64,000 nt of DNA from Spirometra erinaceieuropaei (taxonomy: Eukaryota; Platyhelminthes; Cestoda; Diphyllobothriidea; Diphyllobothriidae), in contig CACRXP010000302.1 in assembly GCA_902702965.1 (NCBI GenBank), forward strand, positions 515,887 through 579,886. The letters run 5' to 3'. Below the pieces are notes generated by a model that saw nothing but the letters and a program-made list of their open reading frames with translations, was not told the origin of the DNA and did not search any database. How positions within the stretch are numbered: position 1 is the first letter of the stretch; every line of letters starts with the position of its first letter. The position numbers and the translations under genes are program-made. Shown here one piece after another: positions 44,801 to 56,746 of this stretch.

Positions 44801-45276
44801 TTCTGAGGCCCCACCTGAGTGATATCACATGGATAACTTTCTAAAAGCATTTTAGCAGATGCGAATACGCTGACTTTACAAATGTCATGTATTTGCATCT
44901 CCCCTACAGTTTTAATCCCACGAGTGACTGTGCCACGGACGAAGGAGTGCTTAAACGTTAGCCTCAGTTGCATCAGGTTTTAGCTCACTTGAGCTTCCCT
45001 GCTCGTGCTTCGAGCCCTGCTTGCGCCCTCCAGCGAGTGGCCAGGTAGACTTGCTAATGCAATTGTTCGGACGATGTGGAACTCCATCGGTTCCACTACA
45101 GTGACCATGCACTGCGAATTACTACGCGGTTCCCTCCTGTTTGATGAGCAGTCCGCCAATGCGGCCTGTGTGTCTGAGTCAGACCCAAATCTCACCGTCA
45201 CCTATGTCGCTCCCGTCCTCGTTGACCGCAAAGATAATTGGCAACCCCGATTGTTCCGCACCGTGACTGTCCCCCG
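44801..45276. other. No gene recognised
   Basis: GC-richer stretch with an open frame on + (45005-45361) and one on - (44980-45201). No recognised domain. On the minus strand it may be the 3' end of the PLE pseudogene that ends near 45277. Confidence 0.35.
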
Positions 45277-45904
45277 TCAGACAGGTTCGTCAAACCAGAT
45301 AGGAGAGAGGCAAATTATTGTGGTGGCAGTCGGTGGACATCCAGACTTTTTTTCTGCATGATCATCGCCCCAGCCTACGATCTCATTGGCGTCAAAGTTG
45401 GAGATGTGTCCTATTTGCACGGCATGGGTTGTCACCCCCGACCTTGGGTCCAACCTTCGAACGGGCAACGTATGCTCGTGCATTAGCGTTTGCAGCCATC
45501 AACCGGTTTTTCCAACGTACTTGCACGCCTATTGGTTGCACTGGAGTCGGCAGGCAACGGTCAACTTCTCCTGCTTAGGAATAGGGGCTTTTGACCGCAT
45601 CACTTGCCGTCGGTTTCCTGAGTCAAGCCTGTGAACAATTCCTATTCCGAGTGACGCAAGGGGTCTAGGCACGACTTCGGAGACTCCCTTCATGCGTGGA
45701 ATGCTTCGTCTGTGCTCTTCATTCCACTGTCTTGTTGCATTCGGCTCCGTTTGACGAATACTCGCAGATAGTCCTTGGCTCTGAAGAGTTCTCGGAGGAG
45801 CTTCATTTCGTTCAGTTTGGCGGCTAGCGTGCTGCAATGAGTTTCCACCCGTCGATATAGCGTGCGCACACAGCTTCCTTTGTGTTGAGGTGGGTGGTTG
45901 CTGC
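45277..45904 (-). pseudogene. PLE reverse transcriptase/GIY-YIG fragment
   Basis: Minus-strand conceptual translation: SNHPPQHKGSCVRTLYRRVE, LLRELFRAKDYL, a linker GVSEVVPRPLASLGIGI (compare NVSEAVGRLLAALGVGV at 9476-10813), MRSKAPIPKQEK, then LTVACRLQCNQ-stop-ACKYVGKTG-stop-RLQTLMHEH (GIY-YIG core with two stops), and SGVTTHAVQIGHISNFDANE to about 45277. Several frameshifts. The upstream catalytic part is missing: the PLE sequence ends at about 45904, where the palindromic element begins. Confidence 0.82.
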
Positions 45905-46778
45905 AGTAACTGAGCATACTCAGCATTCGAAAGAACTTATTTTCGGCTGCATGCAAGATCTACACTCTGCAAAAAATGATTACATAAGTAGTATGCAATT
46001 TCCTCGTTGACTTTCGATGCCCTTGAAAATTCAATTATATTTCATGGAAAACATGCATAAGAATATTCATTCTTTTACTTATTCGGTAGAAAATCACGTC
46101 TTCTTCCAATTTCATACTCAAAAGAAGAGTATAATTCGGTTTTAAAAAAGTTTCTAATTCTGAGATTTTTAATACCGTTAAATGGCCGTTCATGAGACGC
46201 CATGTATCCGCATTTACGAATGTGGCTTGTAAAGTTAATAATATTGCTCAAATCCACTGCTTAATTTTATGAAATCCATATGGTTTCCTCTTAACACCGC
46301 AGAGAAATGCATGGTGTTCCGTAAACGGAAAATATACAGCTTGTAGTTTTGAAACCCCGACTGCAAGTGTAACAGCAGGTCGGGTTCAAAATTATTCGGG
46401 AATTAGAAAAGTTGTTAAAAACCGAATTATACTCTTTTTTAAGTATGAAATTAGAATAAGACGTGATTATTTACCGAATAAGTAAAAGAATGAATATTTT
46501 TATGCATGTTTTCCATGAAATATGATCGAATTTTCAAGGACATCGAAAATCAATGAGAAAATTGCATACTACATATGTGGTCATTTTTTGCAGAGCATAG
46601 ATCTTGCATGCAGCCGAGAATAAGTTCTTTCGAAAGCCGACTCCCTGAGGTAACTGGATCATTATAGATTTATGCTGCATCATGATTAGTTTTACAACAC
46701 TACTTAATTTATCTTTTCAAAACGAGAACGCATTTCGAAATTTTGGTTGACATTTCATGAGTTAATACATCTACTGTA
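45905..46778. mobile_element. Palindromic TA-element, copy 9 (left tip lost)
   Basis: Begins inside the left arm (CAGTAACTGAGC..., ATTTTCGGCTGCATGCAAG) at the PLE junction and runs to a good right tip, AGTTAATACATCTACTGTA. About 120 bp of left tip are missing. Confidence 0.85.
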
Positions 46779-47097
46779 GGTCGGCAAACTAAGTACTCAA
46801 AATGTCAGACCTCCGGTGAACGCTTCTTCTTTTTTGAAGGCTCGCTTGTTCCAGGATGTCAACAAGCCAGTTTATACGGTTTGTCGTCGGTTAAAGCGCA
46901 ACGAGACAGGCACCTTGCGTAACCTGTTTAGTGAACATCCTTTCGGCAATGGTCCCTTGACAGTTATCCAAAGATTAGATTTTGGCCGTTTTGGATTTTT
47001 AAAATCCCAAGGTCTTTGCCAAATACAAGGACGGGCGCTCGGATTTTAAAAGTTGTCATTCTGCACTTTTGAAGCATTTTTTCCCGGGTATGAATTG
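46779..47097. other. No feature recognised
   Basis: A 77-codon + frame (46816-47049) without a recognisable domain. Confidence 0.35.
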
Positions 47098-47390
47098 AAA
47101 ACGGACATGTACAGAAGGATTTATCGGGGCCAACAAAGTTCCTGACGGCTTATCAACTGCAGCCCGTCTCCGCATGACATACGTAACGAATTGGAGCGCA
47201 CAGCAGTATGAAGTTGTACAGAATGTCAGTGCATAAGACCAAAGTCAAAGTTCAAGGCAATGAGTAATCAGATGAAAGGCGTTCCCATAAGCATCATATA
47301 GGAATGAGGGAGACGGAATGTTAACAACAAATCACAGTCACAAACAAGCTGAGGCGTAAAGGTAACCACGGCAATTGCAGATTAATCACC
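47098..47390 (-). mobile_element. PLE inverted left arm (GIY family)
   Basis: Reverse complement of 48421-48718 at roughly 85-90% by eye. It reaches into the last coding codons of the element (antisense of ...INLQLPW-stop) and ends at the TGCACAGG boundary. The antisense copy of the 3' terminus, as at 27384-27827. Confidence 0.85.
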
Positions 47391-47579
47391 TGTGCAAGCA
47401 GTTAGAGCAGCAAAAATGGGCTAATCAGATCCATCCTGCGTGTAACTGGAAACGTGAATTGCCTATACTCGTGCCCATATCTTTGGTGTGCAGAATTTTT
47501 ACTGTCGAAAATTTAGAGTACAGTCAATAATCTAATCCGGTCTGTCATAAATTGAATCAATTTGACAAATAATATGAAG
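47391..47579. other. PLE interior, unrecognised
   Basis: Short AT-rich stretch between the left arm and a palindromic-element fragment. Confidence 0.35.
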
Positions 47580-47775
47580 TAAAGCCAGTGACAGATTTCA
47601 TCAAATGTTAACCGGATTTGTGGAATTCGTTTTCGACGGGGAAGGACTACTTACGGGGGGTATAATAATGATTTTTGTGCTAAATAACCCCACAATATTT
47701 CAGCAGGATGTTGTCTTTTGAATAAAAAAAACAGCACTCGGCAGAAAATGAACCCTTACTAGTATACATTGTTTT
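47580..47775 (+). mobile_element. Palindromic TA-element, left arm fragment
   Basis: AGTGACAGATTTCATCAAATG, GAATTCGTTTTCGACGGGGA, AGCAGGATGTTGTCTTTTGA and CACTCGGCAGAAAATGAAC match the outer left arm of copies 5 and 6. Decayed, and nested within the PLE block. Confidence 0.7.
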
Positions 47776-48099
47776 GAGACCATGATATGTTCAGTCAAAT
47801 ATTTTATCTTCTGTGTCCTCCTTCTGATAACCCTCGTAAAGTATGCAGCATAATTCGCATCGATTGCAAGATTTTATGGCTAGAGGTCGGTTACACTGTC
47901 CTGGCCCCAAGTGTAAGCGCAATGTGGACATTGAAAGTAAATTTAGTCAAAGGAGGATGTCGAAATCTGAAGCATTATTTTCCGGGGCGACGAGGTCTCA
48001 AACACAATCAAGCGACGCTTGTGTTGCACTATAGAATGAACGTACAACGCAGCAGAACTTGTCTTCATCAGTTCCTCAAAAAGCCTTTCAATTAACCGG

Positions 48100-48447
48100 G
48101 CGAAGGATGCTTTACCAATGCACGCTACCCCAAATTGCATGCATGAATTCACATGCACTTGCGAATGCAAGTATATTGGGCGAACGGAAAGGCAACTGGC
48201 AACCAGGGCCGCTGAGCATTTGCCTAGTTGGCTTTTAAAACATGAAAACAAAACCCCCCGTTCGTCTATAACGAAACACCCGTTAGATAACGGTCAATTC
48301 TTCGACCCTAAAACAACTTTTCGAATACTTTTCCGAGCGCGTACAACTCGAACCTTGCGTTACCTGGAAGCAACTTGCATAGGGAGGGTGATACCTGACA
48401 TGTGCAAGCAGTTAGACGACGTGATCAATCTGCAATTGCCCTGGTAA
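48100..48447 (+). pseudogene. PLE GIY-YIG domain with natural C-terminus
   Basis: The frame from about 48118 reads CMHEFTCTCECKYIGRT, then ERQLATRAAEHLP, KTPRSSITKHPLD, DPKTTFRILFRARTTRTLRY and CKQLDDVINLQLPW before a natural stop at 48447. This is the best preserved GIY-YIG domain of this family in the window, with the YIGRT nuclease core and the RxxxRxxEH helix intact. Upstream frames (47787-48117) are broken and the reverse transcriptase is not readable, so the copy is non-autonomous. The family has CxCxCKY metal-binding-like cysteines before the YIG core, whereas the family at 27828 has PCQNC. Confidence 0.88.
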
Positions 48448-48718
48448 CCTTCATGCCTCAAGTTACTCGTGACTGTGATTTGTTGCTAACATTCCGTCTC
48501 CCTCTTTTCCGTATGATGCTTATGGAAACGTCTTTCATCTGAGTATTCATTGCCTTGAACCTTGACCTTGTTCTTATGCACTGCCATTCGGTACAGATGC
48601 ATACTGCTGTGCGCTCCAATTCGTTACCTATTTTATGCAGGGACGGGCTGCAGTTGATAAGCCGTCCCGAACTTTATTGGCCCCAATAAATTCCGCTGTA
48701 CATGACTGTTTTCAATTC
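48421..48718 (+). mobile_element. PLE right arm, sense 3' end (GIY family)
   Basis: Includes the last codons and the 3' UTR, ending in GGCCCCAATAAATTCCGC, with AATAAA as a polyadenylation-like signal near the end. Partner of 47098-47390. No hammerhead with a readable core was found here. Confidence 0.85.
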
Positions 48719-50115
48719 TGCGTTTTGCCTGTGGCGATATACGGGGTGGCCATGATGTAATTGAACCCTCATTATTAGTGACAGTTCCAAATAAATGAAA
48801 CGAAGTTGGGTTAAGTTACAGTAAATGCATAGTGTCACGAGTTTATTGCAAATAATGGTTTGCATCCGTGCAACAAAGTTTTTCCATTTATTTGAAGCTT
48901 AAAATAATAGTCGGGGTTCGGTTACATGTGGGCCACCTTGTATATTTTCTCACCATAAATATCAGTAGGAAAATTTTGTTTTCGATAACTTATGTATTTC
49001 CCCAAAAGCTTCGTAAATTATTTGACAACCAGACTCCAGCCTATGAGCGAAATTAGCTAGCAAATGTTTGCAATCAAGGTTTTTATGGGTAAACCCAGAA
49101 TTGTTTATTTACCATGTAGATGTGCGTGCGAGATCAGCAAAATTGACATATTGCTCTAGGCAGTCCAGAGCCTCTCTCAGGTGCCCAAGGGCCACAGTAA
49201 ACAGAAGCTTCAGCCAGAAATGTCCTCTTTTCCTCTCAGTAACCAGCCACTCACATCTATTTTGGATTAATTCTGAAATTTTTCGCGAAAGCAGAACCTT
49301 TTGATCTCAGTCAGCTTCACAGGGCGCCGCCGGGGTTGAAAAACAATCGTAGCCCTGCACACAAATTAGCCCGCATTTGGGGTTTAAATATCCGGCAAAG
49401 CTGACAGAATCATCGGGTACAGGAGCGTTCGTCACCCACGGCTGCGAGATTAATGGTATAGGTGCGAGCCTAGACGCATATACTGGTGTGTATCAGGAAA
49501 TTTCCGTCAAAAAGTACGTGATTGGTCACTCAATTCGATTACAATTATTCAGCCTGGGTGAATAAGCAGAATTAGCAGAAGTTGTCTTCGGCGCAGAAAT
49601 AATTGTTAAGCCCATTAAATGATCTACTGCCGGGCAAAGGTTTACTTTTCCTAAGAAGCCTTTTCATTGAAAATATTTTCGTTAAGTGGAATATCAAAAG
49701 CACGACGCCTAATAAAGCCTACATCGCGACCCCTGAAGGTTCAACTGTGGCTCCTACGGTTACGTCGATGTCGACGCATCTCCTATACCCCAGGTTTTTG
49801 CGCCAGTTAATTTCAGCGCCATAGATGCTGGAGTCGGTAGTCCACGCATTTGTTTACGGTCTGTCTAACAATTCCTGAAACGTGGACTTCAATGGATATC
49901 TAAGCAGGAGGACTTACTTGGGTGCTATTTTAGTCCAAACTATCAAGGGACAGAATTTCGCAGCCGAACTTCGATCGCCGAGTTGTCACTTTCTCTGTCA
50001 TCTAGGGAAACTACTTAAGTAGCCCATGGACTTTCAATTGATTTTCTGGGCTTGTATTGGATGCACGAAAACTCGGTTGTTGTGCTGTTTAACAGAAAAC
50101 GACATCTTCAAACTG
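48719..50115. other. No gene recognised (1.4 kb)
   Basis: Frames at 48868-49056, 49068-49304, 49377-49565 and 49603-49824 were read; no domain. The 62-codon frame at 49377 sits in slightly GC-richer DNA but has no splice or homology support. Confidence 0.4.
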
Positions 50116-51114
50116 TACAGTGAGTTACCTAACTCATGAAATGTTGGCTGAAATTCTGAAATGCGTTTTCGATTAGGAAGAATTACTCGGTCGCGGCTGT
50201 AATACTGACTATCTTGCGGCATACTCTTATAACATTTCGGACTTGGCAGGATGTCGGCTTTTCAATATACTTCTTTTCAATCTCCTGTAGAAAGCGTGCT
50301 CGGTAAAAAATGACTACTTAAGTAGCATGCATTTTTCCCATTGATTTTCGATGGTCTTGGAAATTCAAATATATTTTATAGAAACCAGAAACAAAAATAT
50401 GCTTACTTTTAGTCACTAAATAGAGAATCACGTGCTCTTTATATTTTTTACTTAAGGAAGGAGTATAATTAGGTTTTAAAAAGTTTCTAACTATGAGACT
50501 TTTTTAGACCGCAAAATATCCATTCACATAGCATCGTTCCTGCCCGTTTACCCCTGCTTCTCATGAAATGTACAACATGGTCCGCATCCATTGCAAAATT
50601 CCATGGACTCTGTATGATATCTCTTTAATGGCATAGAAAAATTTGTGATTCTCTTTACGCGGAACGCATGCACCTTGCAGAGTAAAATTACTAAGCGCTA
50701 GTGCGACGAATGATCAGGCTCCAAATTATTCGGCAATTCGAAAACTTTTTTTAAAACCTAATTATATCCCTTCCTTAAATATAAAATATAAAGAAAACGT
50801 GATTCTCTATTTAGTGACTAAAAGTAAGCATATTTTTGTTTGTGGTTTCTATAAAATATATTTGAATTTCCAAGACCATCGAAAATCAATGAGAAAAATG
50901 CATGCTACTTAAGTAGTCATTTTTTACAGAGCACGCTTTCTACAGGAGAATGAAAAGAAATGCATTTTAAAGCCGACATCCTGCCGAGTCCGAAATGTTA
51001 TAAGAGTATGCCGCAAGATAGTCAGTATTACAACCGCGACCAAGTAATCCTTCCCAATCAAAAACGCATTTCAGAATTTATGCCAACATTTCATGAAATA
51101 GGTCACTCACTGTA
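50116..51114. mobile_element. Palindromic TA-element, complete copy
   Basis: 999 bp from TACAGTGAGTTACCTAACTC to AAATAGGTCACTCACTGTA; the best preserved copy. The left arm (to about 50515) is complementary to the right arm (from about 50725), e.g. GGTCGCGGCTGTAATACTGA against TCAGTATTACAACCGCGACC. The unpaired centre is about 200 bp. Arms are more than 90% complementary by eye. No open frame longer than ~60 codons in it has a domain, so mobilisation would need a transposase supplied from elsewhere. Confidence 0.93.
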
Positions 51115-51253
51115 TGCGTAAAGTGAGGGGTTTTGCATTTAGTAACCCCTGTGGATTCAGAAAATCGACTGGTTTCCAAACCGCACGCTGTGAGCTAACA
51201 GTAGAGCAACTTAATTAAGATTTTATCTGTTTTATTTGAAGGCAATTCCTGAT
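51115..51253. other. No feature recognised
   Basis: Short spacer between the palindromic element and the PLE arm. Confidence 0.4.
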
Positions 51254-51482
51254 ATAGGCAAGAACGGCAGGAATTATTGGTACCAAAAAATTTCGCGACT
51301 GCTCTTCAGCTGCTTCCTGTCGCTTCATAAGTGAGATAATGAGTGAGAACAATGCAACAGATTTGAATTCGTGCAGAAAATCGATGCAGAAATAGCAAGT
51401 TTAGGGTTTTGGGCAAAGTTGGCTAATCGATAAAGTTAGTAACACAAACGCCGTAGGGGAAGAAAGTGAAAAAAGGGGAAAC
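51254..51482 (-). mobile_element. PLE inverted left arm (second GIY copy)
   Basis: Reverse complement of 51678-51908, nearly exact through GTAACACAAACGCCGTAGGG, AAAATCGATGCAGAAATAGC and CTTCAGCTGCTTCCTGTCGC. A third locus with the same architecture. Confidence 0.9.
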
Positions 51483-51489
51483 GGTGTCA

Positions 51490-51629
51490 CACCGTCGACC
51501 CCAAAACTTCCTTCCGAGTACTTGTTCGGGCACGAACAACTCGGACATTCCGTTACCTGGAGGCGACGAGTGAAACCAGATCTTTGTAAACAATTGGAGC
51601 ACGTAGTTAACCTAACATTGCCATGGTAG
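51490..51629 (+). pseudogene. PLE GIY-YIG extreme C-terminus
   Basis: Between the two arms: VDPKTSFRVLVRARTTRTF, then RYLEATS, a frame change, and KPDLCKQLEHVVNLTLPW before a stop at about 51629. The alignment to the family is given by 3290-3610 and 48100-48447. Only ~45 codons of the element remain as interior. Confidence 0.8.
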
Positions 51630-51677
51630 CCTCTAGCTCCATGATTCCCCCTCTCTCCTCTCATTTTTGCTCTTTAA

Positions 51678-51908
51678 CGTTTCCCCTTTTTTCACTTTCT
51701 TCCCCTACGGCGTTTGTGTTACTAACTTTATCGATTAGCCAACTTCGCCCAAAACCCTAACCTTGCTATTTCTGCATCGATTTTCTGCACGAATTCAAAT
51801 CTGTTGTATTGTTCTCACTCGTTATCTCACTTATGAAGCGACAGGAAGCAGCTGAAGAGCAGTCGCGAACTTTTTTGGTACCAATAAATCCTGCCGTTCT
51901 TGCCTATA
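51678..51908 (+). mobile_element. PLE right arm, sense 3' end (second GIY copy)
   Basis: Ends with GGTACCAATAAATCCTGCCG, the same AATAAA-type terminus as 48690-48705. Partner of 51254-51482. Confidence 0.9.
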
Positions 51909-52309
51909 TCAGCTTCGTACCGGGGACAAAATGCTTCAAATTCCTGATATCCACAAAACGGTATACTGGATGTGGATTTCCATCATATGTCGTGAGCAAC
52001 ATTCATCAACCTGCGGATATCGCATTAAATGATATGCCTCATAATATTTAATGACCGCAAGCAGTTGTTAGACTGCAAAATCCCTTTTTTTAGTGAACCG
52101 TATTAAAGAAGACTAAATTTCCTCTGCACTCTATGTAAAAAAGACTTCTGTCTAGGCTTTCAGTGCGAATTAATGGAAGCCGTTTATATTACTTGGTGCG
52201 TATCTGTGGTTAAATTTAGATTTACCCTGATGAGTAAACTTATGTCCAGCCAATGACAACATGCTCCACAGTCTACTAAAACCTGTAATCATGTTTGATT
52301 TATGGGTGT
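51909..52309. other. No feature recognised
   Basis: AT-rich with no supported feature. Confidence 0.4.
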
Positions 52310-52620
52310 TTTGGCTGATTTTGAATAGTTTACGTGAGTCTGGTTGTCATCTAGTGAACTCTAGATGGACCGTTTGAGATATCCTGTCTGGGCAGTCAGC
52401 TAAAGGTATCAGATTTGGTGGATTCCACGCGTTCCATTAGACCGGGCAGATAACTTAACTCAAGCGTAATCAAGCTTACGGCTCGGCAGATCAGGTGGCT
52501 AGAGCGTCGACTGTGCCAAGGTCTTCCCTTTACTGTCGTGGGTTCGAGTCCCACCGAGGCATCGAGTTTTTAATTGGTGGTCAATATGAATCTTTTTTAT
52601 CTCAATTAACATCTTAGAAG
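52310..52620 (+). repeat. S2 tRNA-like repeat unit
   Basis: Sense orientation: TTTACGTGAGTCTGGTTGTC, CTAGATGG, GGGCAGTCAGCTAAAGGTAT, CAGATTTGGTGGATTCCACG, then the head GCTCGGCAGATCAGGTGGCTAGAGCG and B box GGGTTCGAGTCCC with CCGAGGC. Same unit as 20860-21225 and 60808-61202. The head has a tRNA-like D-arm and T-arm but no proper anticodon arm. Confidence 0.75.
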
Positions 52621-54889
52621 CATTAATTCCTTTCAAATTCCCTGTCCACCCGATGATAAACACTTGTCCCCACGAGTTTTTTATTGATCAACGTATTTTT
52701 TCATTCCTCTAACTAGGGTTATGAAGTGTCTCCAGCGACTTTTTTTCTTAACGCCTTCTACATTATGATTCAAATTTCGAATTTTATCGAGGTCGCCGAT
52801 TGTCCCACAGGTGGGTTAAAATAAATAGTGTTCTATGTAAATAATTACTGAAATCTCCGTTGGGTAATATTGCCTGCTTGAAATCAAACAAAAACACAAG
52901 CCACCTGCATGCTGTGTGAAATTGCGGTCACAGAGATTTTGACCGTCGCGAATGCCGGTACCCCACAACAGAGCAAGCGCAGGAACGGCAAAGAAGGCAT
53001 CGCACAGCCTCTACGCACCCCCTGGCGGCAAGACAGTGTAAAGTTGATCCGAGGTTGGCTTGGGAGGGGTAGGCCCTAGTATGTCGAATCAAAACAACAA
53101 ACCCAACGGCGTACATGATAACACTTTACATTCGGACCCGACTGCTGTTTGATCTAGGAATGTCTGGGAACTTTTTGCGCCAAAATCTGAGAAGGCGTTT
53201 CTAATGGAGATTCGGCCGATTAAATGGCCCCTCAACACTCGAAAATATGCTTCGTCCAACGGGCTACAGTCCGCACTAACTGCGCTATACACGGAGCCCA
53301 TCGTCGTATTATAAGTTGTAATTCGTCTCCTCCCCTGCCCCGGCAATTTCGACATTCTAGCCCCCATCTCTGCTTAGGCAAGTTTAAGTAAGCCCGAGAA
53401 TGTGATTGTCTCCATAGCACCTACTTATTACCCATTACCCATCTAACTTCTTCTCAAATTAGTGCACGAACTTCGAGCAATTTCTCCGGAAAAAACCTTT
53501 ACAGACCCGGTCTCAAAGTTGATATTGATATCTGGGCTGAAGTTTATGAGCTACTGTAGAAAAATCGAGCAATGCTGACAGGCCGCTAACAGACAGTCAG
53601 TAGTATGAAGGCACCGAATGATCCACCATACCGTATGGCGGAGTATTCAGGTGGCCGTTTGTTCAGGACGGTCAGCACAGCAGTGCAATAAGGCATTTTA
53701 ATTCAGCGGGCTTAGCAGATTTTAATCACGGACAGGTTGAGCGAACAAAGTTGGAACGATATATAAAGCGTTTTGTTATTTACTTACAAAGTCCACTTAC
53801 CAAACGCGGGGCACAAAACAAGCCAGGAGGGACCTTAATGATTATTTATGGCTTCATCAGTCAGGCGGGACAACCTGGGGTTTGAACTTTGACTGGACGT
53901 TCCCTGTGCAATCGCATCAGGTGCTCTGTCATACAACCAACGAACGTTGTCACTATGCAGCTTCAAACGCTATCGGTAGCAACTGACAGGATTTGAACCC
54001 ATGACTTCGAATGTAGAGTTTTCAGCTCAAATACGAAGAACTCCGGACCTACCTGCCAGATCTCTCCGGTCTACATTTTGGTCCTGACAAGGCAAAGATT
54101 TCCAATCCTCCTCCCTCCCCCAGAACCTTTATTCCTCGTTACCCGTCATTCTAAGATCGTCGGTCAGGGGTGCTGACGGGTACCTCAAGACAAAACGGTA
54201 TTGTCCTTTGCCATCCAGAATAATCGCTGAAAATTCCCTCCCAGGTAATACACGTGCTCTTTCACCGGAAGGCATTGCAAGTGATGGTCTGTCTATGAAT
54301 TGTATTTCCACTTGTTGACATCTTTATCTTTGCCATGTCTGGGTTCTTCATGCTCATGGTTAAGGGCGTGAAGAACTCCTGAAATGAAGATCCAGCTAAA
54401 TGTGTGGAGTCCTCAGTTCACCGGAGAACGCTTGTCACAGGACGTGGTTGGACCACGTACCTTCCGTTTGCATAGTACACGCCCTACTTACAGATAACGT
54501 GCTTACTATGACTGCATTTCCTACTCATGTGGGCTTTCAGTTTTCTCCGTCTTTGGGGGAGTTTGCAGTGAGATCCACAAGATCTAAAGTGCCCAGCAAC
54601 CCGCGCCAATGTCATTTGACAACGGAAACATCGGCGAGACCTGCGTCTAAACCCTTCGCTTGCACCGTTTATATGGGCGCAATAAAACCCCTCTCTCATA
54701 AAATTTTAAGACTTTTTATAGCAATTGCATGCAGAATGAGCATTACGCGCTTATGCAGCAAAATGCCTTCAAGAAAAACTTTTATTAATATTTCGTAGTT
54801 GGCTCCAAAGTCCTGCGTCAGGCACCTAACTCCAAGTACTGCGATTTATCCCTTCCCAAGTTACTAGGCTGCTGTTTATCTGAATGTCA
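52621..54889. other. No gene recognised (2.3 kb); two tRNA-like scraps
   Basis: The minus strand at about 53262-53300 reads GGGCTCCGTGTATAGCGCAG, an A-box-type motif of another tRNA-derived repeat. The minus strand at about 53990-54060 has ATGGGTTCAAATCCTGTCAG, a B-box-type motif. Neither folds as a full tRNA. Frames at 53089-53367, 54129-54311 and 54400-54798 carry no known domain. Confidence 0.4.
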
Positions 54890-55819
54890 TAATATGTGCC
54901 ATCTCGTGAAATGTTGGCCGAAATTCTAAAATATGTTTTTGGCGAGAAAGGATCGCTTAAGGAGGGTCGTAATAATAGTCACCGTGCAACACAATCTCAA
55001 GATATTTCAGTCACAATAAGATGCCGAATTTTAAACCAGGTTTTAACCTAACGCCCGCAAGAGCGACTATTTAAACAGTCGATTTTCGACGTCCCCAAGA
55101 ATTCAAATTTGCTTCATATGAAACGCGCATAAAAATATTTTCCTTCTTCCCATTTGCTGACAAATTATATCGAGTTCGGAGCTCATGCTTAAAGAAAAGA
55201 TGCCTTTCGGTTACGAAAAACCTTTTCAATTTTCGAATGCTTTTGAACCTAGTTTGTCATCCTGCCTGTATTCAGGGCTTCCGAACCACGGGTTGTATAA
55301 GTTTCGTGCGGAAGAAATCGTGCATTTATTCACGCTATTAAAGATATGTCATATAGTATTCATAAAAATTTGCGGTGGATGTAGACCATGTAGTATATTT
55401 TGCAAGCCGTACTAATATATTTACAGATATGACATTTTATGAATGGACATTTTGCGGTCTTAAAAATGTCCTGGTTATGAACTTTTTAGAACCATCTGAA
55501 ACCCTTTTCTGCAATTATAAAATTTGGGGAAGACATAATTTTCCTGAAAATGATTGCCAAAGAGAATATTCTAGTACATGTTTTCCATAAAATATATTTA
55601 AATTTAAAAGTGCATAGAAACATCGTCGAGAAAATTTCTACCACTTAAGTAGCCACTGTTACAGGCGACCGGAATGAAACTCATTTAAAAGCCGGCATCC
55701 TTACGTGACTGGAATACTTTGTGATTATATTCCACAATAATTAGTATTACTAGCCTACTTAGCCAAAAACGCATTATTGAGTTTTAGCCAATGTTTGATG
55801 AGATAGCGCATCTGCTGTA
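54890..55819. mobile_element. Palindromic TA-element, copy 10
   Basis: The left tip is decayed (ATATGTGCCATCTCGTGAAATG); the right tip is GAGATAGCGCATCTGCTGTA. Inverted arms are present but more diverged than in the other copies. The frames at 55185-55590 are arm sequence. Confidence 0.8.
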
Positions 55820-56639
55820 TATCCAAAAATCAGAATAGGGCCTGACTGTGAACTCATCGAGGGGCCCAGCAGTTTCTGAGCTTTCGATGAATATCTTTGT
55901 CGGAGAAACCGTGTAGTGTGTAGCATATGAAATTTCTGTTACGTTTGGTGCTATTTAAATATCGAATTTGTCTCACGCAGGTATTCCAAAGACGCTGGCA
56001 TTTTGGGTGTGATTTAAAAGCGTTCTGTCCGGACACTTGACCCCATTTCGCACCCACTAAAATCTCCGGAATTACTGGAATTCGCGAACAAGGCAGCGCG
56101 TATAGAATAGTTTAAATTACAGCAGGTGCATCATGTATTGCCAGGAATATCGTAAATGCCATGCCGGAGAGTACTGCACACCTTTTAACGACTGACTATT
56201 AAACTACACGCCGCAATACGTTGTTGCAGAGTTAGCAATACACGGTTTTCCCGCAGATGTTGATTATTTTCTGCTCAAATATTGGCCCCGAACTTGAAAA
56301 AGTCACACCCCATGCGTGTAAGCTCAGGTTCTCCCCTTTCAAATCCCCGTGATATTTATGTAGGTTGCATACACCAGCACTGGGACTGTCAGTAAAAATT
56401 TCTTCCGAGTAGGGCATCCTAAGCTAATGAAGAAATACCATCTGCGTCCAAATGTTTTGAATACTCCGATCTACCGGTGCCTTTATGGACGTTCGTAAAA
56501 TCTCCAGAAAAGGGGTTTTCCACGGCATGGTATTGTCAGTATGTTAAATGCATGTATAAATTCAGAATAACTGCTTCGGCTGTATGCCAGTCGACGCCGA
56601 AACTGAAGAACCACAGGGTACCTGGAGAAAAAGTGGGAT
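55820..56639. other. No feature recognised
   Basis: No gene or repeat recognised. The minus frame at 55854-56057 and the + frame at 56477-56674 have no domain. Confidence 0.4.
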
Positions 56640-56746
56640 CTCTAGTGGAAACTTGTGTGGAGCCAAAGCCTTAGTCATCTGACCTACGAGGTCCAAAGCG
56701 ATGGCCTTGAGTTTAATCATATAGGAGTAGATTAACCCCCTAAACC
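56640..56746 (-). repeat. S2 unit, part before inserted element
   Basis: Decayed S2: AAGCCTTAGTCATCTGACC, TACGAGGTCC and GAGTTTAATCATATAGG align with GAGCTACGAGGCCCC and GAGTTTAGTCACATTTAGG of 20960-21035. It is interrupted after TAAACC by the palindromic element and resumes at 57749. Confidence 0.6.
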
